Origin: Helichrysum umbraculigerum
Taxonomy: Eukaryota > Streptophyta > Magnoliopsida > Asterales > Asteraceae
Assembly: GCA_949592205.1 (NCBI GenBank)
Contig: CATIUR010000005.1
Location: forward strand, 111,985,777-112,049,776
Direction of reading: 5' to 3'
Length of the DNA stretch: 64,000 bases
In this document: piece by piece, positions 32,332 through 43,896 of the stretch
Numbering within the stretch: position 1 is the stretch's first letter
How the letters are laid out: each line of letters begins with the position of its first letter
Translations under genes and position numbers: made by a program
Notes under the pieces: generated by a model
Told to the model about the DNA's origin: nothing
Seen by the model: only the letters and a program-made list of their open reading frames with translations
The model's database searches: none

Positions 32332-33558
32332 GATCCCATGTATCTCTAGATATTTTTCAAAATACTATTATTTGTTTTTCGGAAGTACTGACAATTTATA
32401 ATGATGATCTTCTTTCTGAGGGTGCCGGAGATATTCCCCCATCATTTGTGTTGCATATTTAATAGGATCTTTGCAACTCCGGGATCCTGAGGAGATTCCC
32501 TCAGGATGACTTTGTTCAATCAGGATTTTAGGATCCTGAAGTATACTTCAAAATAATAGTAACAAAGATAAGCCATATCCTGCAATGTAATCACAGAACA
32601 AATGTTTATTCTTACAACAAGTCATTATTATTCAAAACTAATCTTAGAAATCAATTTTGAAATTTTCAAAGTAAGTTCATAAAACATTTTACAAACTTTC
32701 GTATGCTTCGACAAAACACCTTGAATAATGTGAAAACATTATAACCAATAGACTTAAGATTGGATAAGACCAATAAAACCAAGTGTTTGCAATGTATTAT
32801 CATCACATTAAATCATGGGGTAATCCGTGTCTCGGGATTATCCATCTTTTGCATGGTATGAAGATACCAATTGTTTTTAGGTAATGTGAAAACATTACAA
32901 ACCTTGCGCGATATTCTGTGTATAAACATGATAAGCCTTGTGTTCTTTAGTGACGTGAATACGCCAAAACCTTTAGGTAATGTGAAAACATTACAAACCT
33001 TTTGCTACGTGTAATGTGAAAACATTACTATCTTAGGGGTCGACACCTAGTGCACTCAATGACGACAACCAAAAAGAATTTGATCTATAGGTCAATGGTC
33101 ATGAAATTGTCGGGTACCAGAGGCATCATCGCTCCCATAACCCTGATTCTATAATCAAACACGTGCGCTCCAGGCGTGAGTGTGGCAACCCATATGAAAG
33201 AGAGGTGATTATGCGTTTTCAGCATCCTCAAAACCTTTAGAGGAATCCCTGGGATTCCCAATCTGGGGAGAGAGGTGGCCAACCTCTTATCCTCATTGCA
33301 TGATTCCCAAATGTGGCAACTACAATAAACACAAAATCTTGGGTAAAGGTGGGTGTTAGTTTGCCTAACACCCCTCCGATGCTTAAGTTAGTACGAGATT
33401 CATATAAGAATAATGAAAAAGGATTAATCATGCATAGACATATATATACATATATTAATGGCACACACATACATATTTATATATTGACAGAAGAAATAAG
33501 TATAATGAAAAGTTAAGGATCACAGGAATACCTCTTACGTCAAATATAAATATTTAAT
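32332..33558 (-). other. Tat-A non-coding region between integrase and antisense ORF, with four hairpins
   Basis: There is no credible ORF. Four short hairpin motifs (gtaatgt-gaaa-acattac or a shorter form) occur at 32727-32740, 32881-32898, 32977-32994 and 33011-33028, most followed by aacctt. Several GGATCC palindromes lie near 32484-32535. The rest is unremarkable. Confidence 0.6.
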
Positions 33559-35943
33559 TTACACATGATATAGCTTTAGATGAATAGCATTCCAAGATCT
33601 CGGAAGTAACTCTCCATCCATGTTTGCTAGCCAGTATGCCCCCTATCCAGCATTTGAATCAATCAAATAAGGACCTTCCCACTTCGGTGCTAATTTGCCC
33701 TCAGCAGGATTTTTAGTGTTTTGAAACACTTTTCTTGATACCAGATCCCCAACTTGAAATCTTCTTATCCTGATATTTTTGTTGTAGGATCTTGAAATCC
33801 TTTGCTGATAAGCTGCAATCCTGAATTTAGCACGATCCCTAATCTCATCCACAATGTCTAAATCTTGGATCAATGCTTCCTTATTCGCTTCTTCAGTATG
33901 CATTCGGGATCTTGCCGTCGGGATCACCATTTCTGTTGGGATCATAGCTTCAGATCCAAACACCAGAGCAAAAGGAGTTTGTTTGGTTGCCTGTTTTTCA
34001 GTAGTCCTATCAGCCCATAGAACAAATGGTAACTCTTCAGCCCATCTCCCTTTCTTGGCGTCCAACCTCTTTTTAAGATTGTTGATGATGATCTTGTTAC
34101 TGGATTCCGCTTGTCCGTTATCTTGGGGATGAACTGGCGTTGAAGTAATCGTCTTATTCCCCCAACTGTCACAAAACTTGGTTGTTATATTTCCAATAAA
34201 CTGAGATCCATTATCACATATTATCTCTGCCGGGATCCCGAACCTAGTCAGGATATTTCTTTTGATGAACGAGATCACATCCTTTTCCTTTACTTGCACA
34301 AATGCTTCAGCTTCAATCCATTTTGAAAAGTAGTCTATCATTGCAAGCATAAAGACTTTTCCTCCAGGAGCAGTAGGTAGTTTTCCATCAATATCCATTC
34401 CCCATTTCATAAATGGCCATGAAGAGATATATGGATACATCGGTTCTGCCGGTTGATGATGGATGTTCCCATGTCTTTGACAAGCATCACATTTGCGAGC
34501 GAAATCCATGGAATCTTTCCTCATAGTTGGCCAAAAGTAACCTGTTCTCAAAGTTTTTGAAAATAGTGCTCTGCCCCCAGAATGATTTCCACAATCTCCC
34601 TCATGTATATCCTTAAGTACTGCTTGTGCTTCAGGATCCTCAAGGCATCGCAGTAATGGTCTTGCAAGAGATTTACGATACAATATCCCATTTTGAATTA
34701 TAAAACGAGATACCTTAAGCTTGAAAATCCTAGGATTTGGTTCATCCTTCGGGATCACGTCATTTTGTAAGTATTCCATGATTGGTTGCATCCATGATCC
34801 CGATTTGCCCCCAGAAGCTGATGTATCTGAATTATCTCCTATCTCAGGATCATCAATCCCGCATACTTGCTCTTCTTTCTTATCTTCTATAGCTAGTGAC
34901 AAGATATGAACAATCGAGATCCTGATGTCAGGCGGGATCCTGAGAGTTGATACCAAATTTGCTAATGCGTCGGCTTCTGAATTGGCTTTTCTTGGTATCT
35001 GCTCTATACTGAATGTCTCGAAATTACCTGTAAGCTTTTTAACAACATCCAAATACAAAGCCAACTTTTCTCCTTTTACAGCATAAGTACCATTATAATG
35101 GTTAACAACTAATAAAGAATCCATGTAAACTTGTAAATGTTTTACTCCTATATCTTTAGCTAGTTGTAATCCAGCAACTAATGCCTCATATTCTGCTTCA
35201 TTATTAGTAGCCTGAAATTCGCAATTAATTGCTTGTGGCATCATGTCTCCCTATGGTGATCTTAATATTATCCCTAATCCAATTCTGTTCATATTAGAGG
35301 CTCCATCAGTACATAGAATCCATTTATCTTTCGATTCATCTAATTGTTGTACCTCTAAATCTACTTCTCCTTGAAGATCACTAGTGAAATAAGCTATCAG
35401 TCTGCTAAGGCTTGGGATTTTATGGCACTTCTTGGTTCATATATTAAATTAAACGCACTTAGTTCACAGACCATTTAGCCATTCTACCTGACATTTCTGG
35501 TTTTCTAAGTACTGATTTTATGGGATAATTTGATCTTATATGAACAGGGTGCATTTCAAAGTAATGTCTAAGTTTAGTGGAAGCCATGACTAATGCAAGA
35601 ATAAGTTTTTCAAGATGAGAATACCTGGTTTCAGCATCAAGTAGACTTTTACTTACATAATATACGGGATGCTGTTGACCTTCATGATCTTTAACAAGTA
35701 CTGCACTCACTGCACTTCGGGATACTGCCATATATAGATATAATGGTTCTCCATCTTTTGGTTTCATTAACAATGGAGCCGATGACAAATAATTTTTCAA
35801 TTCCAAAAATGCTGCTTCTTGTTTATCTCCCCATTCGAATTTCTTGTTCTTCTTCATGATATCATAAATATCTTTGCATCGATCTAGGATCTCGAAATGA
35901 ATCTATTAAGAGCTGCAATCCTTCCAGTTAACCTTTGAATATC
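33559..35943 (-). pseudogene. Tat-A pol, 3' part: RNase H, archaeal-type RNase H, integrase
   Basis: On the minus strand the frame runs from the end of reverse transcriptase through RNase H (FEWGDKQEAAFLELKNYLSS, VYYVSKSLLDAETRYSHLEK), the second RNase H (from about 35244) and the integrase: zinc domain (HEGDCGNHSGGRALF, CDACQRHGNIHH), core (WIEAEAFVQVKEKD, IICDNGSQF, GQAESSNKII) and C-terminus (VSRKVFQNTKNPAEGKLAPK, WEGPYLID). Damage compared with Tat-B: frameshifts near 35462 and 35395, a TAG in place of CAG just before 35244, and a stop after YLIDSNAG near 33642, beyond which about 27 further codons reach TAA at 33561-33559. The enzyme cannot be made. The left break at 35943 is the Tekay-B insertion, and coding resumes at 46312. 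Confidence 0.88.
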
Positions 35944-38361
35944 TGTAACACCTGCATAATTAGGATAATTAATTATGCCTAATTAATTGTAACTGGTTGT
36001 AATTAGTATGTAATAGGACTAATTACAGACTCTATTTGTATATATATAAGGTGATTTATATATATATATATGTGTGTACTAACGCGGTTGGGATAAATCG
36101 TACAAAGTAACCGGACGGAGTCCGACACAGTTTATTTGGACGTTGGTGACAAAAATTTACTTAAATAATGAGAACGTATTTTGTTATATAAAATACACAA
36201 CTGAACGAACATTATTTATAGTATCGTGATGACATTTTAAATAATGCAACAAAAACGTATTAACGCGAATTAATAATTTAAATATTTCGATAAATGTTTT
36301 TATTATTAATTCCAAGGTATTTTTATTTAAATACTCCAGTTACATTTTAAAAATATAACGGCTTGGTTAAATACTAAAAACAAACGATTAATCAATTAGG
36401 ACACGGAGTAAATACTGGATTTTAAGGAGTGTTTTCCCTCATTTCTTTTCTTGGATCAGCCACCAACACCCCCACCCTCACTCTTTTCTCTTTCATTTTT
36501 ATTACTCCAAAACACACACACACACTCTCAAAACTCTCTCACCTCAATTCACACCAAAATTTCGGAATCAAATCTCGACCACAAAACTTACATTTTCGGA
36601 ATCACCATCACGAGTGGAGCAAGGATATCAAAACCGTTTTCATCATTTCATCCTCGATCTAGCTCGATTTGCAAAAGTAAGAAATTTCTAAAAACTTAGA
36701 TCTATTCATTTCTATGTAATGTTTTGATGTTTTGATGTGTACACAACATAGTTATAACCTAAACATTGAAGGAAACACAATTTTACAGCTCTAAAATGGG
36801 TTAGATTTGCGTTTTTGGTCGGAAAATCTCGAACTTCGAAAGTTTCTGGGCTGATGTTCATACGTGCGACACAAGCATTGTGTCGCATGTTGTGTCGCAT
36901 AAAGCCGATTATGTCGCACGTTGTGTCGTACCAAACCTTTAGTGTCGTAACCTTTGCGACACAATATTGTGTCGCACTCTATGTCGCATATTATGTCGTA
37001 TTTTTATACGACACAACCACTATGTCGCTATTAAATTAGCATATCGTATCCGATGCGACACAATCCTTGTGTCGTATACTTGTGTCGCACGACGTCTGCG
37101 ACACAACCCTTGTGTCGCATGACAAACTTTTGTGTCGCAAATTGTGTCGCAAAATCAGAAATTTTGAAGGATTTCCACTATAGAAAAGTCAAAGTTACTG
37201 TAGCAAAGTCAAATTCACTGTAGCAATTCACTGTAGCAATTTACTGTAGCAAAGTCAACATTTTAGAATTATTGCTACAAACCGTCACCAACGGGCCAAA
37301 CCTGTCTTCTCAAAACAAACGACTACGAACATACAAACAAACTTTGGGCATACTAGTTGTGTACAACTAAACGAAATGTCTCGCGAGACACATACTTACG
37401 TAACTTCATATGATTAGGCATTTGAAGGTTACGGGTTCGGAGAACCTACTTGCTATATTTACTACTTGCTATTTGCTACGACCTATTACAAGACTCAGGT
37501 GAGTCTTACGGCCCCACTTTTACTGTTTTATCTTATTGGGGGAGATACATGCTACTACTTTTCCTTGAACACAAGTACTAAAACTGTTTACTATACCAAA
37601 CGGAATTGCATGAGTTGTTTACTATTTTACAGAAGTCTCTCCATCATATATCGTTAGTTATGGACTTAAGCGCGAACACTAGTTAATGGATCCATTAGGG
37701 AAATGACCCTCCCCGCCCGGAGCAGTAGCGCTGCCACGTACTGATTTACACGTAGAAACGGGTGACTAATTATTCGTTACTGATGCTTGCTCATTTACGA
37801 GCATGTCACGGGAGCAAACTTATTACTTACGGGTTAAGCTTCGATTATGAGCCTCATGGCAACGGTATAACTTACTTACTTACATTTGCTGGATTGCAAA
37901 TACTAGTTTTACGATTGCTGGATTGCAATTACCGATTTTACGCCTGCGGGCACTACTGATGAAATCTCGTGTTCAAAACTGATATTACTTACAAACCTGT
38001 GAGATTCACCAACATTCGTGTTGACCTTTTAGCATGTATTCTCAGGTACACTTACGGAGTAGGTTCACTCCAGGATTACCAGCTAGAGTCGCATGATTTC
38101 CAAACTGCATTTAACGGAGATTCTCAGCATTATCTTTTGTACATGTCGATTATGTAATAGAATCTCCCGCCATACGCGTGGACTCTAGGGAACTATTTTT
38201 GTATACGAAAACGTTAAGTTTTCAGACATTATATCTATGGAATGTAACTAAATTACAAACGTTGCATATAGATGTCGTTTGCTTTATCTTTGTGCTGTGA
38301 TATTTGATTAGTAGCACCCCAAAACCTGCTTCCGCTAAACAGTGAATTCGGGGGTGTTACA
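35944..38361 (+). repeat. 5' LTR of Tekay-B
   Basis: The LTR begins TGTAACACCTGCA and ends gggggtgttaca. Its modules are: CGTTGGTGA at 36141-36149, a CT/CA-rich leader at 36440-36545, the GCGACACAA/TTGTGTCGC array at 36864-37156, and TCACCAACG at 37285-37293. The frames near 36429-36699, 37466-37657 and 37969-38157 recur in the other LTR and have no homologue; I do not regard them as genes. Confidence 0.95.
36864..37156. repeat. GCGACA/TGTCGC palindrome array, Tekay-B 5' LTR
   Basis: Roughly twenty copies of TTGTGTCGCA or its complement TGCGACACAA lie in both orientations within 290 bases, several as adjacent inverted pairs such as GCGACACAAGCATTGTGTCG. The 3' LTR copy is at 44807-45097. Confidence 0.9.
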
Positions 38362-38364
38362 GAT

Positions 38365-38377
38365 TGGTATCAGAGCC
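38365..38377 (+). promoter_or_regulatory. Primer binding site (initiator tRNA-Met) of Tekay-B
   Basis: TGGTATCAGAGCC lies three bases after the LTR end (gat spacer), complementary to initiator tRNA-Met. The leader to about 38520 is nearly the same as in the non-autonomous element (9348-9510). Confidence 0.93.
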
Positions 38378-38683
38378 TAAGGTTATAGTGAACTAGGTTG
38401 CATTTAGTGGGCCTAGACTATGACCGTTAGGCAGTATTTCTTTATTAGGCATGACTGGTTCAGGAATTACAGCATACGACTTTAATTTAACATAGCCTGA
38501 TCAACTATGTACAATTAAGGAAAGATGATGTAAGGTCTGAAATGATTATGTTGAACGGGAATACGTTAGTTGACTCTGACCACGAGAGAACCGGACCATT
38601 ACTTGATACGTGCTAGACACTAGGCTGGATATTATGTACTTACCCATATATTAGCCTCGTCTTACTTACACTCTGCCACAGGA

Positions 38684-39196
38684 ATGGCAAACACACCACC
38701 CAATCCGTCACACTCTCATTCACATGGATCTCGAAACCCGAGAATAGCCAAGAGGACCACTAGGTCACCTCGAACCAGCCCCTATCCTGCTCATAACTCT
38801 CGGAACTCGGCACACCCTACGGTGCCAGTGTTGACTGCTCAACTCCATCATCAGGAGCAAAGGCTCGAAAATCTCGAACGGGAACAACACCGAATGACCT
38901 ACCTTCTTCGCCAAGCACTTGATCACATATCCCAACTCCAGCGAGAACAAGAAGATACCATCCTCTCTGTAAGCATAATTCAGGATTCAATGACCGCTGA
39001 ATTCGGTGCGGATGAACTCGTAAGAAACCGACTAGAGGAATGTGAACATCGTTCACAGGAGACTGAGGATCACTCTCGAGCACTAGTACAACGACTGGCC
39101 TTGGTTGAAGACAACGCCAGGCAAACCAACAGACTAGCAGAAACCGTGGACCGCCTTGTCGCGCTGATGGAACAGATTAATCTGCATCAAGATTAG
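38684..39196 (+). CDS. Leader ORF of Tekay-B, coiled-coil protein of unknown function
   Basis: The ORF has 170 codons from ATG 38684 and lies between the primer site and gag. The N-terminal 50 residues are basic and proline/serine/histidine-rich (SHSHSHGSRNPRIAKRTTRS). From about residue 52 the sequence has heptad spacing and many charged residues (QRLENLEREQHRMTYLLRQA), ending LVALMEQINLHQD, so a long coiled coil is likely. It is intact, although gag-pol is not. The non-autonomous element has a coiled-coil ORF at the same place. I know no function; an accessory or RNA-binding role is only a guess. Confidence 0.65.
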   Translation: MANTPPNPSHSHSHGSRNPRIAKRTTRSPRTSPYPAHNSRNSAHPTVPVLTAQLHHQEQRLENLEREQHRMTYLLRQALDHISQLQREQEDTILSVSIIQDSMTAEFGADELVRNRLEECEHRSQETEDHSRALVQRLALVEDNARQTNRLAETVDRLVALMEQINLHQD

Positions 39197-39460
39197 ATCA
39201 GTCTGTAACTTGTAACCAGCTAACTACTTTATTAGGGCCTATGTAATCCAACCGGATGTAACAATTCCCGGCACTTTTGTACTACTATTACTCTATAATC
39301 TTTTGGAAAACCGTACCTTGTATTCAACCTGCTTATCTAAATGAAATGTGATTGTCACTTCGTACTGTTATCGTGTATCTCACCATTTACACTTGTGACA
39401 TATCATAATTTCATGCAAATATCTTATTCCTCTTTCCTTGTTCTTTTCTTGTTCAGCATC

Positions 39461-42400
39461 ATGCCTCCCCGTCGACAAATCACCCTCACTGAAGCCGAAG
39501 TTGCGGGTCTGATTGCCCGTAGTGTGGCCCAAGCCCTAGCTACCCGGACCTCAACTCCTGGTAGCGAAGATACAGCTAACAATGGACCACAACCCAAACC
39601 CTGTTCTTACAAAGACTTCCAGAACTGCAAACCTCTGAACTTTGCAGGTACTGAGGGAGCTATCGGTCTAGTACGCTGGATCGAGAAGGTCGAATATGTA
39701 TTTCTTATCTGCAACTGTGCGGAGGGAGACAAGGTTAAGTTCTCCGTTAGTACTTTTACTGACACCGCACTCACCTGGTGGAACACCTATGCCCAGACTG
39801 TGGGTGTTGCTAATGCTTACAAATTCCCGTGGGAGGAGTTGAAGGAGATGTTGAGGGGCGAGTATTGCCCCAGGGATGAATTGAAACAGCTGGAATTGGA
39901 ATTCTGGAACCACAAAATGCAGGGTGATGACATCACCGGTTATACCAACCGTTTCCACCAACTGGCACTTCTGTGCCCAACCATGGTCGATCCTGAGTAC
40001 AAGAGGATCGAGAAATACGTCGATGGACTTCCCGAGAGACTCCAAGACCTGGTGACTTCATCCAAACCGGGTACTATTCAGAACGCCATTCGTATGGCTC
40101 ATGAGCTAACGTCAAATTCTGTTCGCCGTGGCACAACCTCAACCCCATCTACAAACAACAAACGCAAATGGGAAGGAAGCCCCAACTCATCCAACCAACT
40201 CACCAACAGAAAGCCTGAGTCTGTTAAGGCTTATTCATCCGGCTCTTCAGAAAAGAAGGGGTACGTGGGAAACAAGCCCTACTGTCCCAAATGCAATCGT
40301 CACCATGACGGTTCCTGCCCTTGCACAAATTGCAAACGGTTCGGGCACCTAGCCAAGGATTTCTGAACCAACGTTCCTACCCCCAACACTAATGCACCAA
40401 AGGCCTGCTTTGGGTGCGGAAATTCAGGGCATTTCAAGAGAGATTGCCCAAAGCTGAAAAACAACAACAACCCTGCTCGCGGCAGATCATTTGTTATCAA
40501 GGCTGGGGAAGCCAGACAAGACCCGAATGTCGTGACGGGTACGTTCCTTCTCAACGACCTTACTGCTTCTGTATTGTTTGATACCGGTGCCGATAGAAGT
40601 TTCATTTCTGAGAAATTTAGCCCTTTACTTGATATAACTCCCACTGCCTTAGATGCTAAATACATTGTAGAACTAGCTAACGGCAAACTGATTGAGACTG
40701 ATAGCATCATACGCAACTGTACACTTAACCTTACGAACGAAACGTTTCCTATTGATTTAATCCCTGTCGAGATCGGCAGCTTCGATATTATTGTCGGTAT
40801 GGATTGGTTATCCGAGCACCGAGCAGAAATCATCTGTCATGACAAACTCGTTCGCATACCTCTTGTCTCCGGTGGAACCTTAGTCCTACAAGGGGAGACC
40901 GGCAGACGAAATCTGAATATTGTATCTTGCCTCAAAACTAGAAAATATCTACGAAAAGGGTATCAAGCCATCCTCGCACATGTAATGGAGAATAAGTCGG
41001 AGGAGAAGCGACTTGAGGATGTTCCAATCGTGCGGGATTTCCCGGAAGTCTTTCCTGAGGATTTTCCCGGACTTCCGCCACCTAGACAAATTGAATTTCA
41101 AATCGAACTTGTGCCAGGAGCTGCACCCGTGGCACGAGCCCCTTACCGTCTAGCGCCATCCGAAATACAGGAGTTGTCTAACCAACTACAGGAACTCCTG
41201 GACAGAGGATTTATTCGACCAAGTTCCTCGCCTTGGGGAGCTCCGGTCTTATTCGTGAAAAAGAAAGATGGATCTTTCCGCATGTGTATCGATTACCGAG
41301 AGCTGAATAAGCTGACCATAAAGAATCGGTACCCACTTCCTAGAATCGATGACCTATTTGACCAGCTCCAGGGATCAAGTGTTTACTCAAAGATTGATCT
41401 ACGGTCAGGTTATCATCAACTCCGAGTCCGCGACAATGATATTCCAAAGACAGCCTTCCGAACTCGTTATGGACACTACGAATTCCAAGTAATGCCATTC
41501 GGTTTAACCAACGCACCGGCCGTATTCATGGACCTTATGAATCGGGTGTGCAAACCGTATCTTGACAAATTCGTCATTGTGTTTATCGATGACATCCTGA
41601 TTTACTCTCGCAATGAGCAGGAACATGCTCAACATCTGAAAACCATTCTAGGACTCCTTAGACACGAAAAGTTATATGCCAAATTCTCTAAATGTGAGTT
41701 CTGGATTCGAACAGTTCAATTCCTCGGTCATATGATTGACAGCCAAGGAATTCATGTTGATCCTGCCAAAATTGAAGCAATCAAGGGCTGGGAGTCACCG
41801 ACCACTCCAACCGAAGTGAGACAATTCTTAGGTCTTGCTGGTTATTACCGCCGATTCATTGAAAACTTTTCAAGAATAGTTGTTCCCTTAACAACACTGA
41901 CTCAGAAAGATAAGAAGTTCGATTGGACTGATAAACAGGAGTCAGCTTTCCAGCTATTGAAACACAAACATTGTAGTGCACCGATCTTGTCCTTACCCGA
42001 AGGCACCGATGATTTCGTAGTTTATTGCGACGCCTCACACCAAGGACTTGGTTGCGTGTTAATGCAACGGGAAAAAGTCATTGCCTATGCCTCACGACAA
42101 CTAAAAATCCACGAGAAAAACTATACGACCCACGAACTCGAGTTAGGTGCCGTGGTCTTCGCATTGAAAATCTGGAGACATTATCTCTACGGTACGAAAA
42201 GCACTATCTTTACCGATCACAAAAGTCTCCAACACATATTCGATCAGAAGGATCTAAATATGAGGCAACGCCGTTGGGTTGAGTTACTTAGTGACTACGA
42301 CTGCAAGATCAAATACCATCCGGGCAAGGCTAACGTAGTTGCCGATGCCTTAAGCCGAAAAGAACGAGTGAAACCCCTTCGAGTACGAGCACTTTCTATG

Positions 42401-43864
42401 ACAATTCTTAACGAGCTCCCTGCTCAAATCCTTACCGCTCAACTTGAAGCACTCAGCGATGAAAACCTGAAAAATGAAGCCTTACGAGGCTTGGATAAAC
42501 GATTCGAAATCAAATACGATGGGACTCGATACTTCTCTAACCGGGTGTGGTTACCCGGAAACTTGCGAGAATTGGTGATGGCTGAAGCTCACAAATCTCG
42601 ATACTCTATACATCCTGGATCTGACAAGATGTATCACGACGTCAAAGGGTTGTATTGGTGGCCTAACATGAAAGCTGACATCGCCATGTACGTCAATAAA
42701 TGCTTAACCTGTTCCAAAGTCAAGGCAGAACACCAAAGACCCTCGGGATTGCTCCAACAACCTGAAATTCCTCAATGGAAATGGGAACAGATTACCATGG
42801 ACTTCATTACCAAACTACCAAAAACTACGAGTGGTTGCGATACCATTTGGGTGATTGTGGACCGTCTCACAAAATCTGCTCATTTTCTGGCCATCAAGGA
42901 AACTGACAAGATGGAGCGTCTGACTCGCATCTACGTCAAAGAAATCATCTCGCGACACGGTGTACCTATCTCGATCATCTCGGATAGGGACAGCCGTTTT
43001 ACTTCTAACTTTTGGCAATCACTACAGAAATCTCTTGGTACTCGTATGGATATGAGTACTGCTTATCACCCGCAAACCGATGGCCAAAGCGAGCGAACTA
43101 TTCAAACACTGGAGGATATGCTACGAGCCTGGGTAGTTGACTTAAGTACTTCTTGGGAAAATCATTTACCGTTGTGCGAGTTCTCGTACAACAACAGTTA
43201 TCATACCAGCATTAAGGCTGCACCCTTCGAGGCACTCTACGGGCGTAAGTGCCGATCACCTATCTGTTGGACTGAGTTAGGAGATTCCCAACTCACGGGT
43301 CCAGAAATCATTCACGAAACTACCGAGAAAATCATTGGTATTCAAAACCGGCTGAAAGCCTCACGTGATCGTCAGAAAAGCTATGCTGACGTGAGATGCA
43401 AACACCTTGAGTTCCAGGTAGGGGACAAGGTACTTCTCAAAGTGGCACCGTGGAAGGGTGTCATTCGATTCGGAAAACGAGGCAAACTAAACCCTAGATA
43501 CATCGGACCATTCAAAATCCTTGAAAGGATTGGTCCGGTGGCATACCGCCTGCAACTTCCTGCCGAGCTTAGCAGCGTTCACAACACATTCCACATTTCT
43601 AACTTGAAGAAATGTCTGTCTGACGAGACACTGATTATACCGCTCGACGAAATCTAAATCGATGATAAACTTCATTTTGTCGAGGAACCTATGGAAATCA
43701 TGGACCGCGAGGTCAAGCGATTGAAACAGAGTCGTATTCCCGTCGTAAAAGTCAGGTGGAATTCTAGACGTGGTCCTGAATTCACCTGGGAACGGGAAGA
43801 CCAAATGCGACAGAAATACCCACATCTCTTCCCAGACAAAGCACCGTGCGTACACTCGAGCTAA
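39461..43864 (+). pseudogene. gag-pol: Tekay-B gag-pol with chromodomain, two in-frame stops
   Basis: From ATG 39461 (MPPRRQITLTEAEV) one frame of 1467 codons reaches TAA at 43862-43864, broken by TGA at 40364-40366 and TAA at 43655-43657. The domains are Gag capsid (LVRWIEKVEYVF ... WEELKEMLRGEYCP), zinc modules (CPKCNRHHDGSC; CTNCKRFGHLAKD with its last cysteine now F; CFGCGNSGHFKRDC), protease (LFDTGADRSFIS), reverse transcriptase (FRMCIDYRELNK, VFIDDILIYS near 41584), RNase H (VVYCDASHQGLGCVL), integrase (zinc domain, ISDRDSRFTSNF, HPQTDGQSERTIQ, GPF motif) and a C-terminal chromodomain (EIMDREVKRL, VVKVRWNSRRGPEFTWERED). The chromodomain marks the Tekay (Del) clade and probably directs insertion to certain chromatin. 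The first stop is CGA to TGA, by comparison with the family; the second separates integrase from the chromodomain, where Tekay-C reads a sense codon. Confidence 0.92.
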
Positions 43865-43896
43865 TTTCGGGACGAATTTCTTTAACAAGGGGAGAA
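43865..43896 (+). promoter_or_regulatory. Tekay-B 3' block with polypurine tract
   Basis: The block atttcgggacgaatttct is followed by aaggggagaa (43887-43896), directly before the 3' LTR. The same block precedes the right LTR of the non-autonomous element and, inverted, follows the Tekay-C LTR. Confidence 0.88.

Noticed and set aside
36429..36699. Overlapping ORFs of 77-82 codons repeated at 44380-44650
   Set aside because: They are the CT- and CA-rich leader of the Tekay-B LTR, duplicated because the LTR is duplicated; low complexity, no known domain.
36864..37156. Regularly spaced palindromic repeats resembling a CRISPR array
   Set aside because: Units occur in both orientations with irregular spacing, lie inside LTRs of a plant retrotransposon and recur in each LTR copy; there are no cas genes.
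40300..40833. 177-codon minus-strand ORF opposite Tekay-B gag-protease
   Set aside because: It is a shadow of the plus-strand coding frame and lacks any recognisable motif.
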